NCBI GenBank assembly: GCA_020721325.1
Contig: DYNA01000013.1
Location: 1 to 48,838, forward strand
Source: Paludibacter propionicigenes
GTDB lineage: Bacteria > Bacteroidota > Bacteroidia > Bacteroidales > JAIFNL01
Direction of reading: 5' to 3'
DNA length: 48,838 nt
Shown: one piece after another, positions 18,128 to 27,774 of the stretch
Position numbering within the stretch: the first letter of the stretch is position 1
Layout: each line of letters starts with the position of its first letter
Position numbers and translations under genes: made by a program
Notes under the pieces: model-generated
What the model was told of the DNA's origin: nothing
The model's database searches: none
Seen by the model: only the letters and a program-made list of their open reading frames with translations

Positions 18128-19375
18128 TTATCGTACCAACGATATAAAACCAGAATAAGTGCAAGTAGCAAATTCAGAACACTTTATCACATAAAAATAA
18201 GTGCCGATAGGTAATTCTTTGCCATTTTTTGTTCCGTTCCAATCGTTGTTGTAACCGAGTGTTTCGTAAACAATCTCGCCTATATTATTGAAAATGTAGA
18301 ATTTACAATTTCTAAATTGATACGGATTTTCAATTTCCCAAAATTCATTAAATCCATCATTATTGGGTGAAAAAACATTCGTGGCTTCAAAAATTTCAGG
18401 GCTATCAAGAATTTCTACCGTAAAACTTTTTTCAAATACACCGCCATTATTATCATCAACAAGAACACGAATAGAATAAGTACTTTTGGTTTCAAAATCG
18501 AGTTTCGTATTCAATATCAATAAGTTATCTTCAATTAAAAAACTGGCATTATCAGTGTCGCCTTCACCACTTACGAATTGAAAAATATGCACATCTTCCG
18601 TGTTGGGGTCTTGTGCCGTAAAAGAGCCTATGGTATCATTCAACAAGGCATTTTCAAAAATTTTGTTGTTTGATAAAAATATATCTTCCGGTATTGCATT
18701 TGCATACAAAACGGTTACACTATAAGTACTTGTGGTGGTTTCATCAGCCGCATACAATTGATAATCAACATTTTGATTAAAATTATTTTCGGTAATGCCC
18801 GATTGTTGCAAAACGTCATTCACTTTAACCAAAGCCAAATGCGAGCTTGTAAACGTAGCTTTCAAATGGCTCAAATCCGTGCCATAAGGCATTAATACAT
18901 TGATATTTAAGTCCACAATTTCGCTGCTAACTTGTCCAGCCAATTGATAGGTTAAAAATTTAGCCTCGCTACTCAAAGTAGGCGATGAAACAATGTAAGG
19001 TTTTGAGGATAAGCCTATTTGAGCATTTATGGCAAATTGAATCGTTTTTTCTACCGTATAAGTTTTTGCCAAACTACTTTTATACAATTGAAACTCGACT
19101 GTGCCGACGGTATTGTTGCTATAAATGACCAGAAATGCAAGCCAACGATTAACTTCCTGAATAAAAACAGGTTGCGCCACTCCCCTACATTCTCCATTAA
19201 TAAATGCTGCAATTTTATCGTTTCCGTCAACCGACTCAGTATAATCCATATTCAGAGCTACAACGGCAGTCATCGAATTTTGAAAATCATTTGGGTTTAC
19301 TGTCCAATTGGGCTGACTAAATAATTCTAAACATAAGAAAATCAGACCGATAAGGATTAATTTTTTTTTTCTCAT
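18128..19375 (-). CDS. Surface protein with gliding-motility-associated C-terminal domain and cadherin-like repeat
   Basis: 415-residue T9SS cargo. Order: signal peptide (ending LCLELFSQ); a module of about 110 residues (23-135; WTVNPNDFQNSM, NDKIAAFINGECRGVA, VIYSNN) that recurs near the C-terminus of the neighbouring giant protein; an Ig-like domain (about 150-225, PYGTDLSHLKATFTSS); a cadherin-like repeat (about 228-330, LDFETKSTYSIRVLVDDNNG); and a gliding-associated (CHU_C, type B) sorting domain (about 335-415, ATNVFSPNNDGFNEFWEIEN and PIGTYFYVIKC). Type B domains typically need a PorP/SprF partner, which is the next gene. Likely surface-exposed. Confidence 0.88.
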   Translation of the reverse strand: MRKKKLILIGLIFLCLELFSQPNWTVNPNDFQNSMTAVVALNMDYTESVDGNDKIAAFINGECRGVAQPVFIQEVNRWLAFLVIYSNNTVGTVEFQLYKSSLAKTYTVEKTIQFAINAQIGLSSKPYIVSSPTLSSEAKFLTYQLAGQVSSEIVDLNINVLMPYGTDLSHLKATFTSSHLALVKVNDVLQQSGITENNFNQNVDYQLYAADETTTSTYSVTVLYANAIPEDIFLSNNKIFENALLNDTIGSFTAQDPNTEDVHIFQFVSGEGDTDNASFLIEDNLLILNTKLDFETKSTYSIRVLVDDNNGGVFEKSFTVEILDSPEIFEATNVFSPNNDGFNEFWEIENPYQFRNCKFYIFNNIGEIVYETLGYNNDWNGTKNGKELPIGTYFYVIKCSEFATCTYSGFISLVR

Positions 19376-19473
19376 TTTAAAAAATTTATTTTTATTTTTT
19401 TAAACGCCTTTTTGAATTTAAAATACTGTTTTTCAATAATTTACATTTTTTTAAAACTATTTTTTTTTTAAAG

Positions 19474-19481
19474 CAAAAATA
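19474..19481 (-). promoter_or_regulatory. Candidate -7 promoter box (TATTTTTG) for the CTD-protein/PorP pair
   Basis: Exact TAnnTTTG match on the minus strand about 100 bases before the start at 19375 and after the hairpin behind the giant gene. The pair can therefore be transcribed separately from the giant cargo. Confidence 0.5.
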
Positions 19482-19502
19482 AAACAATAAAAAAATTGCA
19501 AA

Positions 19503-19528
19503 AGTCAGACCTTTTTGAAGGTCTGACT
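19503..19528 (-). terminator. Hairpin after the giant cargo gene
   Basis: AGTCAGACCTT pairs perfectly with AAGGTCTGACT (11 base pairs, loop TTTG). In the minus direction it is followed by a broken T run (TTTGCAATTTTTTT). Its GTCAGACC core also appears inside the MITE-like element at 29.3 kb. Confidence 0.7.
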
Positions 19529-19578
19529 AAATGCTCTTTTTATAAAAATTCAATTAATTGAAATTCAATAGTTTAAAT

Positions 19579-22500
19579 TTATTCTAAAACTACTTTTTCT
19601 ACTAAAACTTGATTTTCTACAATCAATTTTACAAAGTAAATACCGGCGGCTTTATTTGATAAATCAATATCGGTTTTAGAAGAATTTATGATAGTTGAAT
19701 AAATTGTTTTTCCACTAATATCGGTTATAATGAGCTTATTGTTTGAATAATTCATGTTTTTATTTTGCGAAATATCAACAATAAATTTTCCGGTATTTGG
19801 GTTTGGTACAACGCTCCAAGTCAATGGTTTCAAATCGCTTATATCGGTCGTTTCTAAATTGGCAGTAAAAACAAAGGGATTTTCTAAATCTCCATAATTT
19901 TTATTGTTTTCAAAAACAAAATTTTCATTGATTTGATTTTCTGATAAATCATTCAAATTCAATACCTTAAACTTAATTAATTCATCATTGGTATTTGAAT
20001 GAACGTTTAAAAAATACCTCCATTTGCCGTTTACATAAAGTGGCTGCGTATAGCCGCGCACCTCTTTCTCCGAATAAGCAACCACAATAAAATTAGAGTT
20101 AATTACTTGATTTTCAAAGATTAAATCTCCTACAACCGTCATATTGTTTTGGTATTTATCCGCATTGAAATTCAAATTTTTCAAATAAATTTGCTGCGAT
20201 TCGTTTTCAATATCGGTTTTTACCAAACCTGAACTTGGATAAATCAACGTTTCGGTTGTAGATTTTGTATTTTTATACATATATCCTTTGCCCGAAGTTA
20301 AAAAATTCAAATTTCCAATCCAGCCCGTTGAAACATCATACATGGCAAATGCCGATTGACTTTTAATTATATCGCCCTGATTTGGAGTTAGATACATAAA
20401 AGCGTCTTTAACTTCAATGTTTACTTGCGGCACAAAACCAATCCAATTCCAGCCCGATTTGAGCAAAATTGGCACTTCTGCCGGATTAATTTTCGCACCC
20501 GTAAAAGTCAAAGTTTCGTTTTTGCTCATTTTGACCATATACATTTCTTGCGGTTTTACGCCACCCGATAAACTCAGCGAACCCGTCCAGCCCATTCCCG
20601 ATTCGTAGGTATCAAACAAAGTTTGCCCTTTGATGATGTCGCCGGTTACAGGTTTGATTTCACCAAATAAGTCATTGATATTCTTAACATTAGCATTTGA
20701 AAGATTGAACGAAACCCAACGCCAACCGTTTACTAATTCCACAGAATTGGTGTAACTGTTGGTGGTTTCAAAAATTTCGGGTTGCGAAGGCGTGCCGAAA
20801 AATGTATTCATTTCAAACTCAATATTAGGAGTTACTTGGCTGTGAACCGTTCCTACCGAAGCGTTCCAAATTTTAAAGTAAATCGGTTCGCCGGACTCAT
20901 AATTTGAATAAATATTCAAAAATGCTTCAAAAAAATCGTATTCTTTTACATAATTCAAATTTGCAACTCCCCTGCATTCGTCGCCCACAAAAGCGGCTAA
21001 TTTATCATCGGGATTGGTCGAAAATTTACCATCTATTTTAATTTGCCCCACAATTCCCATCGAATATTGGAAATCTTCGGCATCAACGCTCCACAAAGGC
21101 GGTTCCTTGAAAACTTTTATTTTCACAATCAGTTTTTCGTTGTAACCAAAACCGGAAGTTAAAAATACGGAAGTTTCATAATTTCCGATGTTAATGGACT
21201 GATTTACAGTGAAAGTAATCTTTTCCGAACTCAAAGGCATCAATGTTCCACTAGTTTTATCGGCTGAAAGCCAAGCCGGTAGATTTGAAATTTGGAAATT
21301 TTCTTCTTTGCCGCCCATATTTTTTACGTAAGTAGTAAAGGTAAGTGGTTGATAAAGAACATTTTCAAACTCTTTGTAATTGTCTTCCCACACAATTGTA
21401 TTTCTATCGACAAAAGCCGTCCAACTAATGGGCGAAAGCATTCTGTTTTCGTTCAAATCCTCCACGTTTTGAACGGTAAATTCCAAAATGCAATTTTCAA
21501 TCAATTTGGGGTCTTCATCAATGGTTAAAATGATTTTGTCCTCATTCACCACCCAATTGTAATTGGTAATTTTTTGAGTAGGTCGAGCATCTTTAATGTT
21601 CGGAACATCAGCATTTTCGGCAGAAGAATTTTGCGCTACGGCTAAAAGAACGCTTGGAGTGCCATTGTCTTCATAATCACAATTTTGCAAACTGGGTTGT
21701 ATGACCAAATTGATGTCGTATTTATCGAACGGATAATAAGCCAACAAACCGATTTCATCGCCTGATAATTTTGAAAAACGCTCTAATTCAATGAGTTTAT
21801 TGGTTTTAGCCAATTTCCAAATTCTAAATTCGTCTATGCTTCCGCTAAAATTTTGGTCGAAAGAAGCTGTTCCACCCGAAAAATAACGCCTTGCACCCAA
21901 AGTCATTTCAGCTCCCAAAAGCCCGCCAAAATTGGTACTTTGGTCGTAGGATTTCAAATTGCCGTCAATAAATAATTGGGTATTTGCATCTCTTTTTACA
22001 ATCAGAGCCAAATGATGCCATTTTCCGTCTTGAAAATCTTCTTCGGCAACAAGTAAATTTCCACTGTTTTTTGCAAAAAGTTTTCCGGTTTCGTTAAAAC
22101 CCAAAACCCAAATATTTTCAAAAGCAGGCGACGGGTCAGAACCATCTCCTCTGCCGTTTGAAAACAAAACGGTATTGGTTTGTTGCTGTGCTTTAAACCA
22201 AAATTCGACCGTGTAATCCATTTCGTTGGTCAAAACCACCGAAGAACCGGTGTTAAAACTCACATTTCCAGTACCATTAAAGGTTTGAGCGTAGCCCGTT
22301 GGAAATACTCGCCAAGCCGCTCCGTTCAAAAGCAAATGATGATTTCGTGCTTTGTCTTGGGCATAAATTCCATCGATTTCGTCCATAGTCCAATATCCGA
22401 TTAAGCCTACTTCGCTGCCGGATAGCGTTTTACTCATTTGCGAATAAATTGAGCCAAGCCCCAAAGGTTTTTCCCAAATTCGTAAATCGTGTAAAAATCC

Positions 22501-25500
22501 GCTATAAAAACTTGCATTTTCTGCATTTTTTCCTATCAAAAGTCTGCCTTCGGTATTAAATGGAGTGTTTACCAAAACATTTTCAAAAATAATTTGGTCG
22601 TTCACATACAAATTTACCAATTGCATACTTTTATTATATGCTAAAGCAAAATGCTGCCAATCAACTGTATTAGTGAATGTTACACTCGAATTTATGATTT
22701 GAGAAGCCAATTTTAAATACAAATTGTTACTTGCGTTGAAACCGATTTCAATATCGCCTTGTTGTAAAATTACTCCGGCATTTAAAGCGGCTCTTTTTGC
22801 CCAAAATTCTATGGTAAAAGAATTGCTATTGATGTTTGTACCTTCAATGTTAGCTAAAAAATCGGAACTTCCGTTAAAAAATAAACACGCATTGTGATTT
22901 TGCTCCGTTCCGTTCAAAACGCCTTTAATAGAGAAGTTTGCACTCAATAAAAGAGCTTCTTGTATGGGTTCGTTAAAAGAAACCATCATTTCGTCGCCGG
23001 GTGAAAGAATGCCATCGCCGGGTTGTGGCGAACCAAAAGCCCGCGGACGATAGGTATCTTTTATGCCACTTGCAATTGCCGAATTATTTTCCGTTCCATC
23101 AACACATTGCGTTTGCAAACGCACATCGTATTTGCGGTCGGGTATGGAAATTGTTTTCCAAATATAATTAAGCGAACTATTGTTTTCGATAGGCAATTTT
23201 GGCTCCGAAGCCGAAGTAAATTCCGAAGGATTTTTGTAATAAATCATGTCGCTAATCCACTGCGAAGACGAAGAGGGTTTGTACTGAACCGCTATTTTAT
23301 TAAAAGTCAAGTGATTGAGATTGTAATTATTCAATCCAACCAAAACATCGGTTCCCGTGTTTGTGTTCACAACCCATTTATCAACCAACTGCGTTAAATC
23401 AATTTTGCTGCAAACAGGCTGAAAATAAGCATTAATCAAAACCGTATCGGAAATTGACGATTGACAGTTAGAACTCAAAGCCAAAGCCAAATTATCATAC
23501 TGATAAATACTCGGAACGGTTTTTTCAACCGAAATAACTTTATTAAGAGCTTGTCCTGCTTTAATTTTGACCAATCGCCCATTTCCTATGGGGCTTCCGT
23601 CCATGCTAATCAAAGCACCGTTTTGATTTGAACCTTCATCGATGGTTAAAAAGAACCAATTGTCTTCTTGAGTTTCGGAAAGGTTAGCCAACTGAATATT
23701 GAACAAAGCCGGTTGGTCTTCGGGAACACCCGTAACAATGGCGTTGAGAGCCGAAATTTCGGGCTTTTCACGTTGCATGGTAGCCTCAGAAAGCACCGTG
23801 CCGGGTGCATAATATTGCGAAAGCGCAGCTCCCTCGTAAGGACAAGAAGATTGACCGCCTTTGGTAGCAAAAACAGGTCCATTTATCTTAGAGTCTTTTA
23901 CATCAACGCTGTAATAATCACCCGCTTCGCCATCTTCGAGCGTATAACCAAAAGTGGTTGAATTGGTTTCTTCACTACCCCATTCCCCTTTATAAGTAAA
24001 AGAAATAGATTGTTTAAATTCGGTAGTTAACCCAAATTTATTAAAAGAAGCTCCTACTTGAAAACCAACGCTCGGATTAATCATTACTTCGTAAGAATTC
24101 GTTTTTTGAGTAGAATTTTCAGAAGTTACCGAATTTTCATAAACTACTCCGGCGTCAAAAGAATGGTTGCGCAAAAAAGTAGCATCGGCTTTTTCTTTTT
24201 CATTTTGCATTAAAATATTTTCCCAATTCTTAATTTGCTTATTGTAAAAAGCTACGGTATCAACAAATTCTGTTCCATTGGGCCAAGTTGCCGGAATTAC
24301 AAAATTATATGAATCGCCTGTGTTTCCGCTGCCTGCATCGTCTATTACAGCATTGGTATTGGGGCGTCCGTATTCGGGATTTTCTTCGAGCAAAACACTT
24401 GTAAAATTGGCATTGTTTTTTAAAAATGTATTTCTCAGCATTGCTAAATTCGGAATTAAATAGTCGCGAATGTGCGATTGAGTGTACATAAAACCGGTGC
24501 CAAATTCGGGATTTACACGTAAACCCACGTGCGTACCTATAGAATAATTAGGCAAAGCATCAGTAAGACAATCCGAACAATCCGTTTCGGGAAGCAAATC
24601 GACAAATGTAGCTAAACCATACACAATATTAGAAGAATGTCCGATGAAAACATCGCCGTCAGCACCAACAAAATCGGGCGATGAGCTGGTTTGCCATTTT
24701 TCGGTGTTGGTGGTGGTTGTAGTCCAACTGGTATTATTTACCCAAGTATTTTCTACCGTTAAACCCACATTCACTTCGTTTTCCAGTTCGGTTTCGGTAA
24801 TAATACCTGCTCCAACTCCTGCAAAGGTTTGAATTTTTCCACCCAAAAGAAATTTAAAGTTCAATTCTGTTCCCGATTTTGTGGTAAACTCGGCAGAATT
24901 AGAAGTTGTAATGGTGGTATTTTTTTCCAAATAAGAATAACTTCCCGAACCGGCAGGGTCGCGCAAAATCATATCTACATTGGTTGGTCCCATGGTTACA
25001 AAATTATTGCCTGTTGGCAAACCTCCCAAAACATAAGCTTTGAAAAAATCGCCATTGGGTTTCCATTCCGTAACAATTGAACCTTTTTGTCCGGTAAAAG
25101 CCGTTATGTTTAAAGTTTTTACATAATCGCCTATTCCTCCGGTAGTTATATTGGGCAAACCGGCTACAAATTCATAATCAACCACGCCTAAATCGCTCAC
25201 TTTGTAAGTAACGGGCTGATTGTTCAATCCTAAGAAATTCTGGATTTTTAAAGTTCCATCGGTAACCGGAACTTTATCAGTTATTCCGGTATTTACATTG
25301 GAATAACTTTCAAAAACCTTTATTTTGCATTGATATTTTTGTCGTTGCAAAAAAACAGGAAATTGAGTTAAAGGTTCGCCCAAAGCATTGATAATGGTAA
25401 CTTCTGTATCGTCTTTTGCCTTAATTTTCGATTCCCAAAAATTAGACATTCCATCTTTATTTTCTACCGAAAGGGAAGGCATTTCTCTGTAAATGAAATC

Positions 25501-27717
25501 TTTATTGAATTGATATTTTAAACTGTCAATTCGATTGTTTACAATGGTATCGCCCGTGGGAGTGATTTCGGTTGAAATAATTACGCTATCTATCTCATTG
25601 TAAAATAAATAAGCACTTTGCAAATCGATGGTCGTATGAAAACTCGCAGGATACGTATAATTTCCGGCAGTTACCGATTTTACCACATATTTTTCGGGAA
25701 GCAAATAGGCAAAGTATTCGCCCGTTTGGGTGTCGGGATAAATTTCTATTTGTTTAGGAGCCGTTTTAATAATTTTAAAATCGGTTTTTCCTTTTTGTTT
25801 TAAAACTCCACCTTCCGAAAAAATATTTTTCCAAAAACCTTGAGTATCCGTTGCGGTATTGTTCGTTAAATCATACTCTTTTTGTGTACTTAAAATTATT
25901 TTTCCATAGCCAATGTTGTTTATGGTTTTGCCCATTCCTTTGGGCATAGCTGCCTGCACGGGACCTCCTACAACTTTTCCCACCACTTTTATTAAAGTTG
26001 TGTCGAGAATATCGTATTGAAAAGAATAATTTTCTTGAAAATCGTAATAAGTTCCTTCGGCAACCGGAAAACGTCCGTTGTTTTCAAAACCGTGATTTTG
26101 TTTTACAAAATTCAAAAAATGCTGTCCGATAGGCACATCAATTGAAAATTTACCTTGAGGACTGGTCATTATAGGCGCACCATTCGCATTTACGCCAATA
26201 GTACCGTCTATTTTAACCATTACATCGGCAACCGGAAAATTAGTATTTCGGTAAAAAACATAGCCCGTTGCCGTAAAAGAAGCCACATCTACAAAATCGA
26301 TGTTGCTGTGCGAAGTTGAACCCGGACCGATGAAAAGCAATTTTTCAGTTGGTTCAAAAGTGTGAATACCAAACATTGGCACAAAACGGTAAGTAGAGCC
26401 ATTTGTACTGTACGGAATGCCCGAAATAATATAATTTCCGTTTTTGTCGGTTATTCCTTTTACAGCAAGTTGCCTTGAAAACGGAACTTCGTTTGACCAA
26501 GCCGCATGATAAATAAAGCCATGTTTTTCGTTAAACGTAAAACCATCTCGCGACAAATCGTAAAAAGTAGTTCCTACGTTTTCGTTCATTCGATAATATG
26601 CCGAAAGATTTTTTTCCGTTCCGGCTATATACATTCCGGCAGATTCTACGGCATAAGTTTCTGAAATGCTTTTATGCCAAATTCTTACTTCATCTATCAA
26701 ACCGTTGTAATATTCACCCGAAGTGCTTTTTCCAATAAAAACCTCATCATTATTGGAAGGCGTAGTGGAAATTAATTTGGCTTTTTCTACAAAAAAAGTA
26801 GCATTGTCATAAATGACAAAAAGTTTCAACGAATCGGCTGTTCGTGTGGCTGTAATATTGAAAAAAGTATCTATTTTTTCAGTAAAATTAAGCGTAACAA
26901 TTTGAGTGCCCGCCGTAAAACGAACAACGCCTTTTTGATACGTAATTTTATACTGACCGCCTTTTTCAAACAAACAAGCTAAATTATCACTTTTTGGCTT
27001 AAACCAAGCCTGAAAAGTAAATGCCGTATCCAATTCAAAATGCTTGTCGCCCGATGGAGGCGAAATAGCTAAGTATGAGCTTGTTCCGTTTAAGTGCAAA
27101 CTGCTGCCCGAAAAATTATCTCCGGTTTCGGCTATTACATGAACGCCCTGCACTGCCGTTCCGCCTTTGTACGTTATGCGTCCGTAAACTCGCCCGTAAG
27201 GAATGCGAAAACCAATGCCATCGATGTAATTGAGCATTTTTTGGTTGTGAGCCGTAATTCCTTGAGCTACTAAAACATACGAATACAAAACATTCGACTC
27301 GGCATATTCATCTTTCCAAGTGCGTGTGCTTGCCGACAAATTTGCAACAAGCACTGAGTCGCCAGTAGAATTATAAATTTTCCGGTAAACCTTAAATCCG
27401 GTAATTTGATTTTCGTAGCGAGCTACTTCCCATTTTAATTCTACATAATCGGCAAAATAACCTTTTGATGCAAACAATTCTTTTTCAAAAGCATTTTGAA
27501 TGTATAAAATATTGTATCGAAAACCCGTTAAAACTTTAATGCCATCGGTTGTATTTGTCCATGTGGAAACAAAAGGTGTTCCGCCATTAAACGATGTTTT
27601 CATGCCATCGGCTTCCACTTCTTGCCCGCTCGCATAGCCCATTACATAAGGATAATTTTGCGAAAAACCAAAGTGAAAAAACAATAGCATAACAATTAAT
27701 AATACTATTTTTTTCAT
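19579..27717 (-). CDS. Giant (2712-residue) LamG-rich T9SS type A cargo protein
   Basis: Exported surface or secreted protein. Approximate order: signal peptide (ending FHFGFSQ); fibronectin-III-like region (85-160); LamG domain 1 (205-345, SLHLNGTSSYLAI to GLIDEVRIWHKS); carboxypeptidase-regulatory-like segments (to about 550); a long unrecognised central region, with a striking Ser/Thr-rich part at about 914-1306; LamG 2 (1609-1750) and LamG 3 (1809-1966); a BACON-like domain (2126-2202); a module shared with the gene at 18.1 kb (2206-2312); two GW(R/N)W repeats (2319-2475); a third, divergent copy of the module (2522-2606); and a type A sorting domain (2629-2712, VVPNPNTGKFIVDIS, AAGIYFVKLIVENQ). 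It starts 57 bases after the tail-collar gene. LamG suggests glycan or protein binding; the actual role is unknown. Confidence 0.88.
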   Translation of the reverse strand: MKKIVLLIVMLLFFHFGFSQNYPYVMGYASGQEVEADGMKTSFNGGTPFVSTWTNTTDGIKVLTGFRYNILYIQNAFEKELFASKGYFADYVELKWEVARYENQITGFKVYRKIYNSTGDSVLVANLSASTRTWKDEYAESNVLYSYVLVAQGITAHNQKMLNYIDGIGFRIPYGRVYGRITYKGGTAVQGVHVIAETGDNFSGSSLHLNGTSSYLAISPPSGDKHFELDTAFTFQAWFKPKSDNLACLFEKGGQYKITYQKGVVRFTAGTQIVTLNFTEKIDTFFNITATRTADSLKLFVIYDNATFFVEKAKLISTTPSNNDEVFIGKSTSGEYYNGLIDEVRIWHKSISETYAVESAGMYIAGTEKNLSAYYRMNENVGTTFYDLSRDGFTFNEKHGFIYHAAWSNEVPFSRQLAVKGITDKNGNYIISGIPYSTNGSTYRFVPMFGIHTFEPTEKLLFIGPGSTSHSNIDFVDVASFTATGYVFYRNTNFPVADVMVKIDGTIGVNANGAPIMTSPQGKFSIDVPIGQHFLNFVKQNHGFENNGRFPVAEGTYYDFQENYSFQYDILDTTLIKVVGKVVGGPVQAAMPKGMGKTINNIGYGKIILSTQKEYDLTNNTATDTQGFWKNIFSEGGVLKQKGKTDFKIIKTAPKQIEIYPDTQTGEYFAYLLPEKYVVKSVTAGNYTYPASFHTTIDLQSAYLFYNEIDSVIISTEITPTGDTIVNNRIDSLKYQFNKDFIYREMPSLSVENKDGMSNFWESKIKAKDDTEVTIINALGEPLTQFPVFLQRQKYQCKIKVFESYSNVNTGITDKVPVTDGTLKIQNFLGLNNQPVTYKVSDLGVVDYEFVAGLPNITTGGIGDYVKTLNITAFTGQKGSIVTEWKPNGDFFKAYVLGGLPTGNNFVTMGPTNVDMILRDPAGSGSYSYLEKNTTITTSNSAEFTTKSGTELNFKFLLGGKIQTFAGVGAGIITETELENEVNVGLTVENTWVNNTSWTTTTTNTEKWQTSSSPDFVGADGDVFIGHSSNIVYGLATFVDLLPETDCSDCLTDALPNYSIGTHVGLRVNPEFGTGFMYTQSHIRDYLIPNLAMLRNTFLKNNANFTSVLLEENPEYGRPNTNAVIDDAGSGNTGDSYNFVIPATWPNGTEFVDTVAFYNKQIKNWENILMQNEKEKADATFLRNHSFDAGVVYENSVTSENSTQKTNSYEVMINPSVGFQVGASFNKFGLTTEFKQSISFTYKGEWGSEETNSTTFGYTLEDGEAGDYYSVDVKDSKINGPVFATKGGQSSCPYEGAALSQYYAPGTVLSEATMQREKPEISALNAIVTGVPEDQPALFNIQLANLSETQEDNWFFLTIDEGSNQNGALISMDGSPIGNGRLVKIKAGQALNKVISVEKTVPSIYQYDNLALALSSNCQSSISDTVLINAYFQPVCSKIDLTQLVDKWVVNTNTGTDVLVGLNNYNLNHLTFNKIAVQYKPSSSSQWISDMIYYKNPSEFTSASEPKLPIENNSSLNYIWKTISIPDRKYDVRLQTQCVDGTENNSAIASGIKDTYRPRAFGSPQPGDGILSPGDEMMVSFNEPIQEALLLSANFSIKGVLNGTEQNHNACLFFNGSSDFLANIEGTNINSNSFTIEFWAKRAALNAGVILQQGDIEIGFNASNNLYLKLASQIINSSVTFTNTVDWQHFALAYNKSMQLVNLYVNDQIIFENVLVNTPFNTEGRLLIGKNAENASFYSGFLHDLRIWEKPLGLGSIYSQMSKTLSGSEVGLIGYWTMDEIDGIYAQDKARNHHLLLNGAAWRVFPTGYAQTFNGTGNVSFNTGSSVVLTNEMDYTVEFWFKAQQQTNTVLFSNGRGDGSDPSPAFENIWVLGFNETGKLFAKNSGNLLVAEEDFQDGKWHHLALIVKRDANTQLFIDGNLKSYDQSTNFGGLLGAEMTLGARRYFSGGTASFDQNFSGSIDEFRIWKLAKTNKLIELERFSKLSGDEIGLLAYYPFDKYDINLVIQPSLQNCDYEDNGTPSVLLAVAQNSSAENADVPNIKDARPTQKITNYNWVVNEDKIILTIDEDPKLIENCILEFTVQNVEDLNENRMLSPISWTAFVDRNTIVWEDNYKEFENVLYQPLTFTTYVKNMGGKEENFQISNLPAWLSADKTSGTLMPLSSEKITFTVNQSINIGNYETSVFLTSGFGYNEKLIVKIKVFKEPPLWSVDAEDFQYSMGIVGQIKIDGKFSTNPDDKLAAFVGDECRGVANLNYVKEYDFFEAFLNIYSNYESGEPIYFKIWNASVGTVHSQVTPNIEFEMNTFFGTPSQPEIFETTNSYTNSVELVNGWRWVSFNLSNANVKNINDLFGEIKPVTGDIIKGQTLFDTYESGMGWTGSLSLSGGVKPQEMYMVKMSKNETLTFTGAKINPAEVPILLKSGWNWIGFVPQVNIEVKDAFMYLTPNQGDIIKSQSAFAMYDVSTGWIGNLNFLTSGKGYMYKNTKSTTETLIYPSSGLVKTDIENESQQIYLKNLNFNADKYQNNMTVVGDLIFENQVINSNFIVVAYSEKEVRGYTQPLYVNGKWRYFLNVHSNTNDELIKFKVLNLNDLSENQINENFVFENNKNYGDLENPFVFTANLETTDISDLKPLTWSVVPNPNTGKFIVDISQNKNMNYSNNKLIITDISGKTIYSTIINSSKTDIDLSNKAAGIYFVKLIVENQVLVEKVVLE

Positions 27718-27774
27718 AATTGAATGAATTTTAAGTTAAAAAAATACTACATTTTTTCAAAAAACTATGAAAAA

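Noticed and set aside
23023-23397. 124-codon frame antisense to the giant cargo gene
   Set aside because: It lies fully inside the giant gene on the other strand, and its composition looks like a shadow frame. No domain is recognisable. Similar antisense frames within valS and the collar gene were dropped for the same reason.
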